Notes under the pieces: generated by a model
The model's input: only the letters and a program-made list of their open reading frames with translations
Told to the model about the DNA's origin: nothing
Databases searched by the model: none
Position numbers and translations under genes: made by a program
Shown: positions 1 to 9,992 of the stretch, piece by piece
How the letters are laid out: each line of letters starts with the position of its first letter
Numbering within the stretch: position 1 is the stretch's first letter
Source: Maylandia zebra
Taxonomy: Eukaryota; Chordata; Actinopteri; Cichliformes; Cichlidae
Reading direction: 5' to 3'
Assembly: GCF_041146795.1 (NCBI RefSeq)
Contig: NC_135174.1
Coordinates: 7,255,878-7,319,877 of the forward strand
Length of the DNA: 64,000 bases

Positions 1-1440
1 GGGAGAGGGACAGTGAGAAAGGGGGGGAGAAAAAAAAATCTCCTGGATCACCTGTTGAGAGAAGAATAGAAAACAAGCAAAAAAACAAAAACAAAGCAAC
101 ATACTAAACACAACACCATCGCATTAATCTAGCTAAGTGTAAACAGCAGTAAATACTAAATATTCAATGTGGTTGTGCAGCACGCAGGACAGACAGCGCA
201 CAATGTGCTTTGAAGTAGCAGCCAAGAAAGGTGTAATTTAAGTCTACGAACAGTGAACATCCATGTGCACACCTGTGTGGATCAGCGCGCTTGTATTCAA
301 ATGGTTTCCACATGTAATGGTCTGCAAGAGGATGTAGCGAGCCATAGCCCCGTCCCCCAGGGCATGAAGCAGGCATGGAGGCATGTTGTTGTTTTTTTAA
401 TGAAGTGCAGCTCGTAAGCTTATAACATAAACTGAGATGCTGTTGTTTTTAGAGGAGCTGGCTTTTATAACATATTTTTATTAACCAATGTAAAAATATG
501 CTTTCAGCCCTAATTGGAAACAAAAAAAGACTAACAGCACAAAAGTGGTAAAGTTTTGATCCTGCTTTTGTTTATAGGTTTGCTCAAAAAAATTATACCA
601 AGGTTGAAGACTTTCTGTTCCTCAGGATTGGGCATAATAAACACATCCACGTTGTGTCAAAAAGGGGAAGCACTTCTCCAAAAGTAAATGTCACCCGTCC
701 CCTAAACCACCATAATCACGCTTAATAATTGATGCTTTTCCAGATAGCTGTCATAGATTTGAATGATCTTTTCACCACTCTGCTCATGTGCAGCAAAACA
801 AAATCCACTTTTCTCGTCACAGACATACATTTTTTTGTGCTACAGTGTGGAGAAAATATGCAGTCATGTTATATTGCAAGGAAATGAGAAAGAAAAATCA
901 GAAAGATGATGGGTAGAATGAAAAGCCTGCACCATCTGCTGTTATTGCAGATTATTTTTCAGAAAATCACATACATCAAATCTGTCACTGTTAGGCAGAG
1001 TTAACAGGCTTTGTAATAAGCTATTTTTCATCTTTTTTCTTTTTTTTTTTGTTAGGAGTAAGATGTTTTAAAGTCCCCTGAGCATGATCACACCCACACA
1101 CTTTGCACTCATTTTCTCTCACGCATTTGCAATAAAATGAATGAGATCTAGAGCTAAAAGCTTATTAAATGCCCTGCTGGTAATTTCTATTAGTAAAGTT
1201 TGGCAAGTAACAACATTAATGTTCTGTTGTTTATGTCTTCCCCTTCAGTGGTGAAATTCAGAATCATTGATGTTTAATCTCCGTCTCTGACCAATAGCAG
1301 AAAGAGGGAGGATGGAGTTCTAAAACTGGGGAATTACGGTACTTGGCATTTTATACTTCCTTATCACTTATCTCATCATAAAATAGAACTATGAGCAGGG
1401 CTGAACTAGGAGAAAAAATTCAACCCAGGCATTTTTGGAC
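1..1440. other. AT-rich spacer, no gene seen
   Basis: No exon, RNA gene or recognisable repeat was found on either strand. The sequence is AT-rich with many A/T runs, and the open frames in it are short and show no family resemblance. Confidence 0.5.
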
Positions 1441-1446
1441 CAGGAG

Positions 1447-1462
1447 CCCCCCCCCCCCCCCC
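1447..1462. repeat. Poly-C tract, 16 bp
   Basis: An uninterrupted run of 16 C sits just upstream of the LINE relic. It is a simple homopolymer and may be length-variable or a sequencing weak point. Confidence 0.85.
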
Positions 1463-1499
1463 ACAAAACATACACTTCTTTCACAATAAACTCACACTA

Positions 1500-2310
1500 A
1501 ATTGGACTGGAGTGGATGATGCCTTCATTCACCTCCTACATCGTCCCCTCTCTCACTTCTGGGAGACTGCTGGGAATGCTGTGAGAATCATGTTCTTTGA
1601 TTTCTCTAGTCTTGTAGGACAAGGTGGAAAACTCAGGAGTGGACGATCCCCTCACAACATGGATACTGGACTACTTCACCAACCGACCACAGTATGTGAG
1701 AACTCAGGGCTGTATATCAGACAGGGTCGTCTGCAGTATGGGGGCCCCACAGGGAACGGTTTTGGCTCCGTTCCTCTTCACCAGCTACACTGCAGACTTC
1801 TCCCACAACTCCACCCAGTGACAGGAAGAGACTGAACAGGCTGATCCGGAGGGCCAGCTCTATTGTAGTATGCCCTCTGGACCCACTGGAGGTGGTGAGT
1901 GACAGGAGAATGGTGGCTATACTGTCATCCCTGTTGGACAACATCTCCCACCCCATGCATGAGACTGACAGCACTGAGCAGCTCCTTCAGTGGCAGCTGC
2001 AGCACCCACGATGTGGGATGGAGAGATTTTGCAGGTCTTTCCTTTTATCTGCTGTCAGACTCCACAACAAAGACTTTACAGATGACCACACACATGTAGA
2101 CAAACACACAAACGTCCACACATGTGCAATACCACTAAGGGCGATTTTTCTGACAAAACAGAGTATTTTATATAGTATGTTATTCTTCTTATTTTATTCT
2201 GTTCCATTGTTTTTCTTAATCTTTGCTGCTTGTAACCTTGCACAGTTAACTTTCTGCTGTGACCTAACAAATTTCCCACATGTGGCACTAATAAAGGTTT
2301 ATATTTTTAT
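1500..2310 (+). pseudogene. Decayed L2/CR1-type LINE, reverse transcriptase relic
   Basis: Pieces of a non-LTR reverse transcriptase can be read across several frames. First comes a block resembling the family's MFFDFSS stretch (about 1588-1610), then a stretch reading DDPLTTWILDYFTNRPQYVR (from about 1642), then GAPQGTVLAPFLFTSYTADF (to about 1800). Directly after 1817 the reading jumps to the C-terminal block LNRLIRRASS and DNISHPMH (1830-1960), so the segment with the catalytic FADD motif and thumb is missing. The frame changes more than once. The 3' end is a UTR-like stretch ending near ATAAAGGTTT (about 2290). It is a dead, internally deleted copy. The clade is judged from general resemblance; CR1/L2 or Rex1 are all possible. 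Confidence 0.7.
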
Positions 2311-3339
2311 TTTTTGTGCAAGCGGTGTACGCGCACAGCAAAAGTAGGGGAGAGCCCAGTTGCAATATGAGATTTGATTGGGCAATACACTGTCGATAAA
2401 AAAAAATGAATGAGCTGTTGTCAGTACCTGTACGCCCGGTGCGCAGCGGCTCATCAAATGACCCATCGGCTCAAACTTGGGGTATGCTAGATTACCAGTC
2501 CAACCCTTCACCAGTTCACCAGAAGAAAAAAATTCCACCCTCATTCAATTCTAGGGTTTAATAAAAGTCAACTAGACCTTAGCAGGTTGTAAAATTATTT
2601 AAATACAGGTTCAGCTGGACAACAGTACCGGAGCTATTACACCAGGAGTGACCAATTAAAATTCTCAATTCTTAATATTCTCAATTTCACACATGTGAGA
2701 AACTGGGTCCATAGACTGATTATTAATTTTATGATGAACTCGTGAACTGCTAAGAGTACACTCTTAGAACACAAATCATAAACACGTAACAATAATTTAG
2801 GATTTAATCAACAATCCCCAAATATTCGTGAACAAAATGCGCATTTTTTTCATTCAAAGCTGCCTTTATACAGCGCTACTGCTATTTTGGTTGAAGTTTC
2901 ATTGCTTTCTCTTTTCGGTTCTTTTTTTGTTACTCAGGAGGTAAAATCTAGTCTGTTTGAGGCTTGAATGAGTGTATTAGAGTTCGGTATAATGACTGAC
3001 CTCTAAAACAGCTGTTATATAAAACCATGTAAATACCTATTTCAGTTCTGGGTTCGTTTCAGTCATTTGCATTCTCTTCTACAATCCAACACTTTTCCTG
3101 TTAGATTAAACACCTGCCAGTCATAGTCCCTTTCACTGAGTGCGATGCTGCCAGTTTCTCCTTAATGTCAAACTACTTTGGCATCCTGCATGCAATTTCG
3201 GATTATTGCAACTCGGCTGTGTTGTGAACATCACAGCTCTCATCTAGAACCATTAGTTCCAAATGAGACTTTATTAAAGTTTTGTCTTTATTAAAACTGG
3301 ATGCTTAGCTAGAGGGGTTTTTGTGTTGTTCTATTTACA
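2311..3339. other. Spacer between LINE relic and chromovirus
   Basis: AT-rich sequence without a supportable gene. The missing 5' part of the chromovirus LTR was looked for here by eye (the TGTTAGGAGGTGG start of the 3' LTR) and not found. Confidence 0.45.
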
Positions 3340-3545
3340 GTCTGCTACCTACCTGTATGCTTCGGCTCCATCTCATCGCCTCGGTGTTTTCCTGCTGGCA
3401 CATTTTTATTTATCACTGTATATAGCCCTTTCCCTTGTAAATATTCCCCCTTACTCGTGTATATAAAAACTTGCATCACAAACTATTCTGCGTCCGTGTG
3501 TGTTTCTGCCACGTAATCCATCTGTGTAATCCAGCTAACCTAACA
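3340..3545 (+). repeat. Truncated 5' LTR (last 206 bp)
   Basis: Matches 8402-8607 base for base by eye and ends with the same CCTAACA. The first 502 bp of the LTR are absent, including its TGTTAGG start and the putative transcription start. A TATATAAAA box is kept at 3460-3468. The left junction falls at 3339/3340 with no obvious repeat. Confidence 0.93.
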
Positions 3546-3556
3546 GAATACTCCGA
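3546..3556 (+). promoter_or_regulatory. Putative self-priming primer-binding site
   Basis: The bases right after the LTR read GAATACTCCGA. Ten of them (3547-3556) are the exact reverse complement of TCGGAGTATT at 8061-8070 inside the 3' LTR. No TGG-initiated tRNA match is present. Tf1 and sushi elements prime cDNA synthesis by folding the 5' end of their own RNA onto such a site, so 8061 may mark the start of R. The complementarity is seen; the mechanism is inferred from the family. Confidence 0.6.
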
Positions 3557-3565
3557 CCATTTTTG

Positions 3566-4570
3566 ATGGATTCGGCAGAACACACAGGTCCCGCGTCCGG
3601 CGATTTACTCCAGAAACACGAGGAGTCTTTGTCTAGTTTGTCTCGGCAGTTGGCGGCGTCCGAGCAATGGGCAGGCCGAGTTAATGAGACCCTGTCGGCC
3701 ATTCAAGAGACTTGGGCTCGGCTAGTTCCTCCTACTGCTCCCGTTGTTCCTGCTCCCCCGCCCGTACCGTCTGCCTCACTGAGTGTGGGCTCTGTTCGTG
3801 ACCCCGCTCCCCCGGCTCTGGTGCCTTTTACGGGAGAGTTGGGCCGTTGCGGGGGTTTTTTGATTCAGGTTTCTCTGCTTTTCCAGCGTTATCCCCAAGC
3901 GTTTTCCAATGATGCTGTTAAGATTTCTCATGTTATCGGTGCCCTTCGTGATCGTGCTTTGGACTGGGCCGAGGCTTATCTCGCTTTGCATCCCGTGGAG
4001 ACTGTCACGTATGAGCAGTTTGTTCAGGATTTTAAGGCGGTTTTTCACCACCCCCTGCGCTCGGACGAGGCCGCGCGGCAACTGCACGGGCTCCGCCAAG
4101 GGGGCCGGTCGGTGGCGGAGTTTTCTATTGATTTCCGGGTTAAAGCCGCGGAGACGGGGTGGGGTGAGGACGCGTTGCGCGGGGCTTTCGTCATTGGATT
4201 GGACGATCGCATGAAGGATGAGCTCGCCACTCGTGACGAACCGGAGAGTTTCGAGGCTCTAGTTAATCTGGCTATTCGTATCGATAATCGCCTTCGCGAG
4301 CGTGGGAGAGAGAGGGGTGGCCGGGTCTGTGCTGGAAGTGCTGAGCGCGCCGCGGTGCGCACAATATTCCGTCCTCCTCCTCCCGGTCCGGCCCGCGCAC
4401 GGTCTCCTCCGGCGTCCGCCGCTGAGGAGCCTATGCAGTTGGGTCATACACGGCTGACGCTGGAGGAGCGTCGGAGGCCGTTTGAGGGACGGTTGTGTTT
4501 GTATTGTGGCCAGTCGGGCCATTTTGTGTCCACCTGCCCGTTGCGGTCAAAAGGCGGTGCCCACCAGTAA
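3566..4570 (+). CDS. gag: Gag polyprotein of chromovirus
   Basis: Structural protein that would form the retroelement's cytoplasmic particle and package its RNA. The frame gives 334 residues from the ATG at 3566, just after the primer-binding site; the upstream TTG at 3563 is not a likely start. Residues about 13-50 are a helical, possibly coiled-coil segment. A Pro/Ala-rich linker follows (about 54-80), then a retrotransposon gag capsid-like domain (about 85-230). Near the C-terminus is one CCHC zinc knuckle (C311, C314, H319, C324) that should bind RNA. The last 76 nt overlap the pol frame in the -1 register. The frame is complete and undamaged. Whether it is expressed is doubtful, because the upstream LTR lacks U3. 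Confidence 0.9.
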   Translation: MDSAEHTGPASGDLLQKHEESLSSLSRQLAASEQWAGRVNETLSAIQETWARLVPPTAPVVPAPPPVPSASLSVGSVRDPAPPALVPFTGELGRCGGFLIQVSLLFQRYPQAFSNDAVKISHVIGALRDRALDWAEAYLALHPVETVTYEQFVQDFKAVFHHPLRSDEAARQLHGLRQGGRSVAEFSIDFRVKAAETGWGEDALRGAFVIGLDDRMKDELATRDEPESFEALVNLAIRIDNRLRERGRERGGRVCAGSAERAAVRTIFRPPPPGPARARSPPASAAEEPMQLGHTRLTLEERRRPFEGRLCLYCGQSGHFVSTCPLRSKGGAHQ

Positions 4571-5739
4571 CTGTGGGGGTACTGGTGGGTGGCACTTCCT
4601 CTCTTTCCCAAATTCCCCGCATGCAACTTCCTGCTGTCGTTAATGCCGCGTCTGGCGCTTTCTCTACTAACGCGCTTTTGGATTCTGGCGCTGAGCAGAA
4701 TTTTATTGACGGCGGTCTCACGAGGCGCCTCGGGATTAAGACTATACCCTTGCGGGTTCCCATCTCTGTTGTGGCTCTCACCGGTCAGTTGCTGCCCTCC
4801 GTCACTCATGAGACTGAACCGGTTTCGTTGATTCTTTCTGGTAATCATCGTGAGGTTCTTCGTTTTTTTGTTTTTTCCTCCCCGGAGTCTCCCATCGTTT
4901 TAGGTTATCCGTGGTTCGAGCGTCATAATCCTCATATCAATTGGTCCTCCCGTCGCATTGAGAGTTGGAGTAGCCACTGCTTGTCTCACTGTTTACAGTC
5001 TGCTCTTCCGCCTTCGCCTGTCTGCTCGTCTAAGCTGGCGCCCGAGGAGGTGGATCTTTCGTCTGTACCCGAACAATATCATGATCTGGGGGCGGTTTTC
5101 AGTAAACGCTGTGCGCTCTCGCTTCCCCCCCATCGCCCTTATGATTGTGGCATTGAACTGTTACCTGGAGCTCCTTTGCCCACCAGCCGGCTGTATAACC
5201 TCTCTGGTCCAGAGAAGGCAGCCATGGAGAGGTATATTACGGAGTCACTGGAGGCGGGCCTGATTCGTCCATCGTCTTCGCCGTTGGCGGCGGGTTTTTT
5301 CTTTGTGGATAAGAAGGATGGATCTCTCCGACCCTGCATTGATTTTCGGGGTCTTAATGACATTACTGTGAAGAACAAATATCCTCTTCCCCTGATCTCT
5401 TCTGCTTTTGAACCTTTACAGGACGCGGTCATTTTTACAAAGCTGGACCTTCGCAATGCGTACCATCTGGTGCGCATGCGCCAGGGAGATGAGTGGAAGA
5501 CGGCCTTTAACACTCACCGTGGACATTACGAATACTTGGTAATGCCTTTTGGTCTGACGAATGCGCCGGCAGTGTTTCAGGCGTTGATTAATGATGTGCT
5601 TCGGGACTTTTTGAATCGGTGTGTGTTCGTTTATTTGGATGACATCCTTGTTTTTTCGCGGTCGTTTGAGGACCATGTTCAGCAGGTGCGCAGCGTTTTG
5701 CAGCGTCTCCTGGAAAACAAACTTTTTGTGAAAGTGTGA
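4495..5739 (+). pseudogene. pol: Pol part 1: protease and reverse transcriptase (broken)
   Basis: This frame is -1 relative to gag and overlaps its end, so a Gag-Pol fusion by frameshifting is expected; it has no ATG of its own at the overlap. Counting from 4495, an aspartic protease has its active site in [10 protein letters not shown] (D63-S-G). Reverse transcriptase follows, with DFRGLN (about 283-288), catalytic D318 in TKLDLR, the MPFGLTNAP block (350-358) and the catalytic YLDD pair D382/D383. The frame then ends early at a TGA (5737-5739). The break lies at 5734: the family spacing before the next block is short by about 8 nt, and coding resumes in another frame at 5735. A small deletion is the simplest reading. 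The enzyme would be cut within the C-terminal part of reverse transcriptase. Confidence 0.9.
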
Positions 5740-7888
5740 GTTTCATGCTCATTCTGTGTCGTTCCTGGGCTATGTCTTTGCTAAGGGGCGGGTGGGGCCG
5801 GATCCTGGCAAAATCAGGGCGATTGCTGATTGGCCGACTCCTTCCTCGCGCAAACACCTGCAGAGGTTTTTGGGGTTTGCTAATTTTTATCGCCGATTTA
5901 TTAAGAACTTCAGTCAGATCACCCTTCCGCTCACCCGGCTTACGTCCTCGGCTCGAGTTTTCTGTTGGTCTCCTGAGGCCGAGCAGGCGTTTGCTCGGTT
6001 GAAGGAGTTGTTTTGTTCCGCGCCCGTTCTCGCCCACCCGGATGGTGCCAGACAGTTTGTGGTGGAGGTGGATGCTTCTGATGTGGGTGCGGGGGCGGTG
6101 TTGTCGCAGCGCTCGTCCGATGATGGCCGTCTCCATCCGTGCGCATTTTTTTCGCGGCGGTTTTCTCCGGCTGAGCGGAACTATGACGTGGGTAATCGTG
6201 AGCTGCTGGCGGTTAAGCTGGCTTTGGAGGAGTGGCGTCACTGGTTGGAGGGGGCGGAACAGCCGTTTGTGGTTTGGACGGACCATAGGAACCTCTCTTA
6301 TATTCGGAGTGCGAAGCGGCTTAACTCCAGGCAGGCCAGGTGGCAGCTGTTTTTTAGCCGGTTCCATTTTACGATCTCCTTTCGCCCAGGTTCTCGCAAT
6401 GTTAAGCCGGACGCTTTGTCCCGTCAGTTTTCCCCCGCGTCTGAGTCTACGGGGGTGGTTCCGATCATCCCCTCGTCTTGCGTGGTGGGGGCCGTGACAT
6501 GGGAGATCGAGAGCTTGGTGCGCCAGGCACAGCGGCGGGATCCGGACCCGGGTTCGGGCCCGCAGGGTAAACTGTTTGTTCCGGCGGCCGTGCGCGCGCG
6601 TGTCTTGCACTGGGCACACACGTCTCGTTTTGCTTGTCATCCTGGCGTGCGTCGTACGGTTTCCCTGCTACGGCGCTCCTTTTGGTGGCCCGCTTTGGCG
6701 AGGGATGCCCGCGAGTATGTGCTGGCCTGTGACACTTGTGCGCGCAATAAGAGCCGTCACCTGGCCCCTCCCGGGTTGCTGCATCCCCTGCCTGTCCCTG
6801 GTCGACCTTGGTCGCATATTGCAGTTGACTTTGTTACCGGGTTGCCACGTTCCGCTGGTCACTCGGTGATCCTCACCATTGTGGACAGGTTCTCCAAGGC
6901 GGCGCATTTTGTCCCTCTGTCTAAACTTCCTTCTGCCCTGGAGACTGCTCGCGTGCTCGTGGATCATGTTTTTCGGTTACATGGACTTCCTTTGGACATT
7001 GTGTCGGACCGGGGGCCTCAGTTTGTTTCTCGGGTGTGGAAGGCTTTTTGTACCGCGTTGGGAGTGGGGGTGAGCCTTTCCTCGGGCTATCACCCACAGT
7101 CTAATGGACAGACTGAAAGGGCCAATCAGCAGCTGGAGTCCGCCTTGCGCTGTGTGGCCTCCTCTGACCCCGCTTCCTGGAGTGGTCATCTTGCTTGGAT
7201 TGAGTATGCTTATAACTCGCTCACCTCGGCAGCTACGGGGTTTTCTCCGTTTGAGGTCTGTCTGGGATATCAGCCGCCGTTGTTTCCTTCTCAGGAGGCG
7301 GAGATTGCGGTTCCGGCCGTGCGGGATCATCTACGTCGCAGTCGGAGGATTTGGCGCCGGACCAAGGCGGCGCTGCTCCGGACCGTGTCTCAGACTCGCC
7401 GGGCTGCTGATCGGAGGAGAACGCCTGCGCCTCAATACACCGTGGGCCAACAGGTTTGGCTGTCCTCTGCGAATGTTCCTTTGAAGTGCGTGGCCAGGAA
7501 GCTTGCCCCTCGCTTCCTGGGTCCTTTCACCATCCAACGCATCATCAATCCTGTTTCTGTGAGGCTGCAATTACCGGCTTCTATGAGGATTCATCCTACG
7601 TTCCATGTTTCTCAACTGCAGCCAGTCTCTCACAGCCCGCTGTGCCCACCCGTGGAACCTCCTCCGCCCGCCCGGGTGGTGGACGGGGGTCCTGTCTATT
7701 CAGTCTGGCGGCTGCTGGATGTGCGCCGTCGTGGCCGAGGTTTCCAGTTTCTGGTGGACTGGGAGGGGTATGGCCCGGAGGAGCGCTCCTGGGTCTCGAG
7801 GGCCTTCATTGTGGACCCAGCGCTTATTGTGGATTTTTACAGGAGGCATCCTGACAAGCCTGGAGGACCGCCGGGTGGCGTTCCTTGA
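5735..7888 (+). pseudogene. pol: Pol part 2: RT end, RNase H, integrase, chromodomain
   Basis: Continuation of pol after the frame break. Residues counted from the GTG at 5756: the RT C-terminal block [12 protein letters not shown] (38-49); RNase H with D106, E149, D176 and D219; integrase zinc finger with H288, H295, C325 and C328; integrase catalytic core with D358, D418 and E454 (35 residues between the last two); and a C-terminal chromodomain (about 647-695, with FLVDWEGY). The chromodomain would tether integration to marked histones. Apart from the break at its start, this 2.15-kb frame is open to the TGA at 7886-7888, just before the polypurine tract. That agrees with a recent insertion. 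It is called a pseudogene only because it is cut off from protease and reverse transcriptase. Confidence 0.92.
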
Positions 7889-7896
7889 GGGGGGGA
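7887..7896 (+). promoter_or_regulatory. Polypurine tract
   Basis: GAGGGGGGGA overlaps the pol stop codon and lies 3 nt before the 3' LTR. This is the position of the plus-strand DNA primer in LTR elements. Confidence 0.85.
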
Positions 7897-7899
7897 TAC

Positions 7900-8607
7900 T
7901 GTTAGGAGGTGGTGGGTAGGTGTACTGTTGTTGTTTGGGTTTTGTTTTCCTTTTGGTTATAGGTAGGCGAGGCGGGGCTTTATGGCATTCCAACACACCT
8001 GCGACGCATCGGACGTCATCAGTGAGCGCTTTTAGGGAGCAGAGTCACGGACGTCTGGTGTCGGAGTATTATCGCTGTCACAAGTGGTAACGAGTTAGCA
8101 CAGGCTGCATCTGTTGATTTTACGCTGTGGAGCTGTATGTTTTAAAGGATCCACGTTTCGCCTACTTTTCTTTGTCTTAGCCTGTTCCATCGCCTGCCCG
8201 CCTACCTAGGATTTTGTGTTGGCTATTCTGGATCCGCGACGGAGTGCTACGTACCATCAGGCGGCGATCACCGCAGCGGCTGTGGTTTGGGGTGGTCAAG
8301 TAAGCTCTCCAACTCTCTCCGTCCACTTGTGTTTAACGTTCGGCTATCAACGGTATGCCATAAACCCTGTTTTGTTCCCTGTTGTCAGGTAGCTCCGGTG
8401 CGTCTGCTACCTACCTGTATGCTTCGGCTCCATCTCATCGCCTCGGTGTTTTCCTGCTGGCACATTTTTATTTATCACTGTATATAGCCCTTTCCCTTGT
8501 AAATATTCCCCCTTACTCGTGTATATAAAAACTTGCATCACAAACTATTCTGCGTCCGTGTGTGTTTCTGCCACGTAATCCATCTGTGTAATCCAGCTAA
8601 CCTAACA
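7900..8607 (+). repeat. Complete 3' LTR, 708 bp
   Basis: Bounded by the inverted pair TGTTAGG (7900-7906) and CCTAACA (8601-8607). It holds the segment complementary to the primer-binding site at 8061-8070 and a TTTTAG box about 30 bp before that point. A second, stronger TATA box (TATATAAAA) lies at 8522-8530. Its last 206 bp equal the remaining 5' LTR. Confidence 0.93.
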
Positions 8608-8983
8608 AATGTATTATCCTGGAAGCAAAATGGGGACACTGGGATTGACCTTTATGCTATTTATAAAAATCTCTATGAATATTTAATTTATTTCTTATCG
8701 TCTTATCTTCCATCTTCATTGTTCAGTCATGACAGCAGATTGGTTATTGGTTCACTGTATTAGTACCTATGCACAAACAGATCTGCACTAAATTCCCACA
8801 AAGGCAGTACCAATTGCTTATAAGCTTGGTGGGTTTTATTCAGAATAAACTAATAGCTTAAACAAGCAAGCACATCCTGGAACTTTCATGGAACTTTCAA
8901 TCAATATCAATTTAATTTAATGTCAGCTCCCAGTGGCCTTTGTGATATGACCAAATGAGAAATGGATGAGCTATTACACCAAC
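8608..8983. other. Spacer downstream of chromovirus
   Basis: AT-rich; nothing recognised. The first bases after the LTR (AATGT) would be one half of a target duplication, but its partner is lost with the 5' LTR start. Confidence 0.4.
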
Positions 8984-9182
8984 CAATTCAATTTGATTTG
9001 ATTTATATAGCGCCAAATCACAGTCGCTTATATTGTAAAGTAAAGACCCTACAATAATAGAGAGTCAACCCCAGCGATCACATAACCCCCTATGAGCAAG
9101 AACTTGGTGACAGTGGGAAGGAAAAACTCTCTTTTAATAAGAAGAAAACTCCAACAGAACCAGGCTCATGGCAGGCAGTCAT
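8984..9182 (-). repeat. LINE 3'-end repeat, family A, reversed
   Basis: Matches the stretches at 17678-17885 (same strand) and 9793-9992 (opposite strand). Shared landmarks are the TATATAGCGCC start, the block around GACAGTGGGAAGGAAAAACT and the AACCAGGCTCA end. A related copy at 45840-46015 ends in tandem GAATT, so in the element's own direction this repeat is a LINE-like 3' terminus with a pentamer tail. Confidence 0.65.
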
Positions 9183-9792
9183 CAAGTATATCATTTCCCT
9201 TTAGTGTCTAAAAACATGTTCTTAAGATTTAAACAGGCATTTTAGCTCCAAGCTCTAAAGTTCTGAGTCGTTCTTCCACATTCTCATTTTAGAACCGAGC
9301 AACAACTGGAAAAATGGCAAAGACCAAACACAATTTGGTCTGGTAGTTAGTGAGAATATCACTTGTGTTTCTTTCCACAGCTTCCAGTACAAACAAGGTT
9401 TGTGCTAAAACCTTTATGGGCTTCTCACATGGGAAACAGTCCTCCGCTCTCTTTCCTACACCTCGCTCCCTGCCTCTTGTTAAACAACACGGATTGTCTG
9501 GAGTAGTGGAAGTGGTATGTCCTGTAATAAGGAAAACCATGGAGACAATAGAGTAATCAAACTGGGCCTGAACAATATGAGGGCATGTTTTCAATTAATA
9601 ACAATTTTCCACTTGTTTTTACTCCAGCAGTCTGAAATAAAGTGAATGTGGTTTTAATTCAAGCACGCACACTACATCAACAGCATTTCAGAGATGCTTG
9701 TCATCACCCAACTCACTGATGTGATGCTTGGCTAACCTCTATTTTAGCTGTTACACTGATAATGAAAATTAAGGACTTCCACTGTGGAAGTC
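9183..9792. other. Spacer, no gene seen
   Basis: No coding or RNA feature recognised. A short palindrome (GACTTCCAC-T-GTGGAAGTC, about 9774-9792) sits directly beside the next repeat. Confidence 0.4.
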
Positions 9793-9992
9793 CTCCATCA
9801 GCCATCGCAGTAGATGGCCCTGCCCCTCCCTGAGCCTGGTTCTGCAGGAGTTTTCTTCCTGTTAAAAGGGAGCTTTTCCTTCCCACTTTCGCCAAAGTGC
9901 TTGCTCATAGGGGGTCATGTAATGTTAAGTTTTTCTCTGTACCTTACAATATCACGCAGCTTGATGTGACAGTTGCTGTGATTGTAATTGCT
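9793..9992 (+). repeat. LINE 3'-end repeat, family A, forward
   Basis: Reverse-orientation partner of 8984-9182 and 17678-17885. It has CTGAGCCTGGTTCTGCAGGA, the TTCCTTCCCACTTTCGCC block, and ends in the region equivalent to the GCGCTATATAAA terminus, which is degraded here. Confidence 0.6.

Larger units (their letters stand above)
3340..8607 (+). mobile_element. Ty3/Gypsy chromovirus, Tf1/sushi-like, 5'-truncated
   Basis: The order is partial LTR, gag, protease, reverse transcriptase, RNase H, integrase, chromodomain, polypurine tract, LTR. The C-terminal chromodomain and integrase-last order place it among chromoviruses. The lack of a TGG-type tRNA primer site, with LTR-complementary bases in its place, points to the Tf1/sushi group. 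The 206 bp of 5' LTR that remain match the end of the 3' LTR without a difference by eye, so the insertion is young. No target duplication is visible, because the 5' terminus is missing. Coding is intact except for one frame break in reverse transcriptase. Base composition is richer in G+C than the flanks. It cannot be autonomous as it stands: U3 is missing upstream and pol is broken. Confidence 0.95.

Noticed and set aside
3546..3565. tRNA-type primer-binding site
   Set aside because: The sequence does not start with TGG after the LTR and no tRNA 3' end match was recognised; LTR complementarity explains it better.
5588..6640. 350-codon minus-strand open frame in pol
   Set aside because: Shadow of the G+C-rich pol coding strand; no domain, and the true motifs are on the plus strand.
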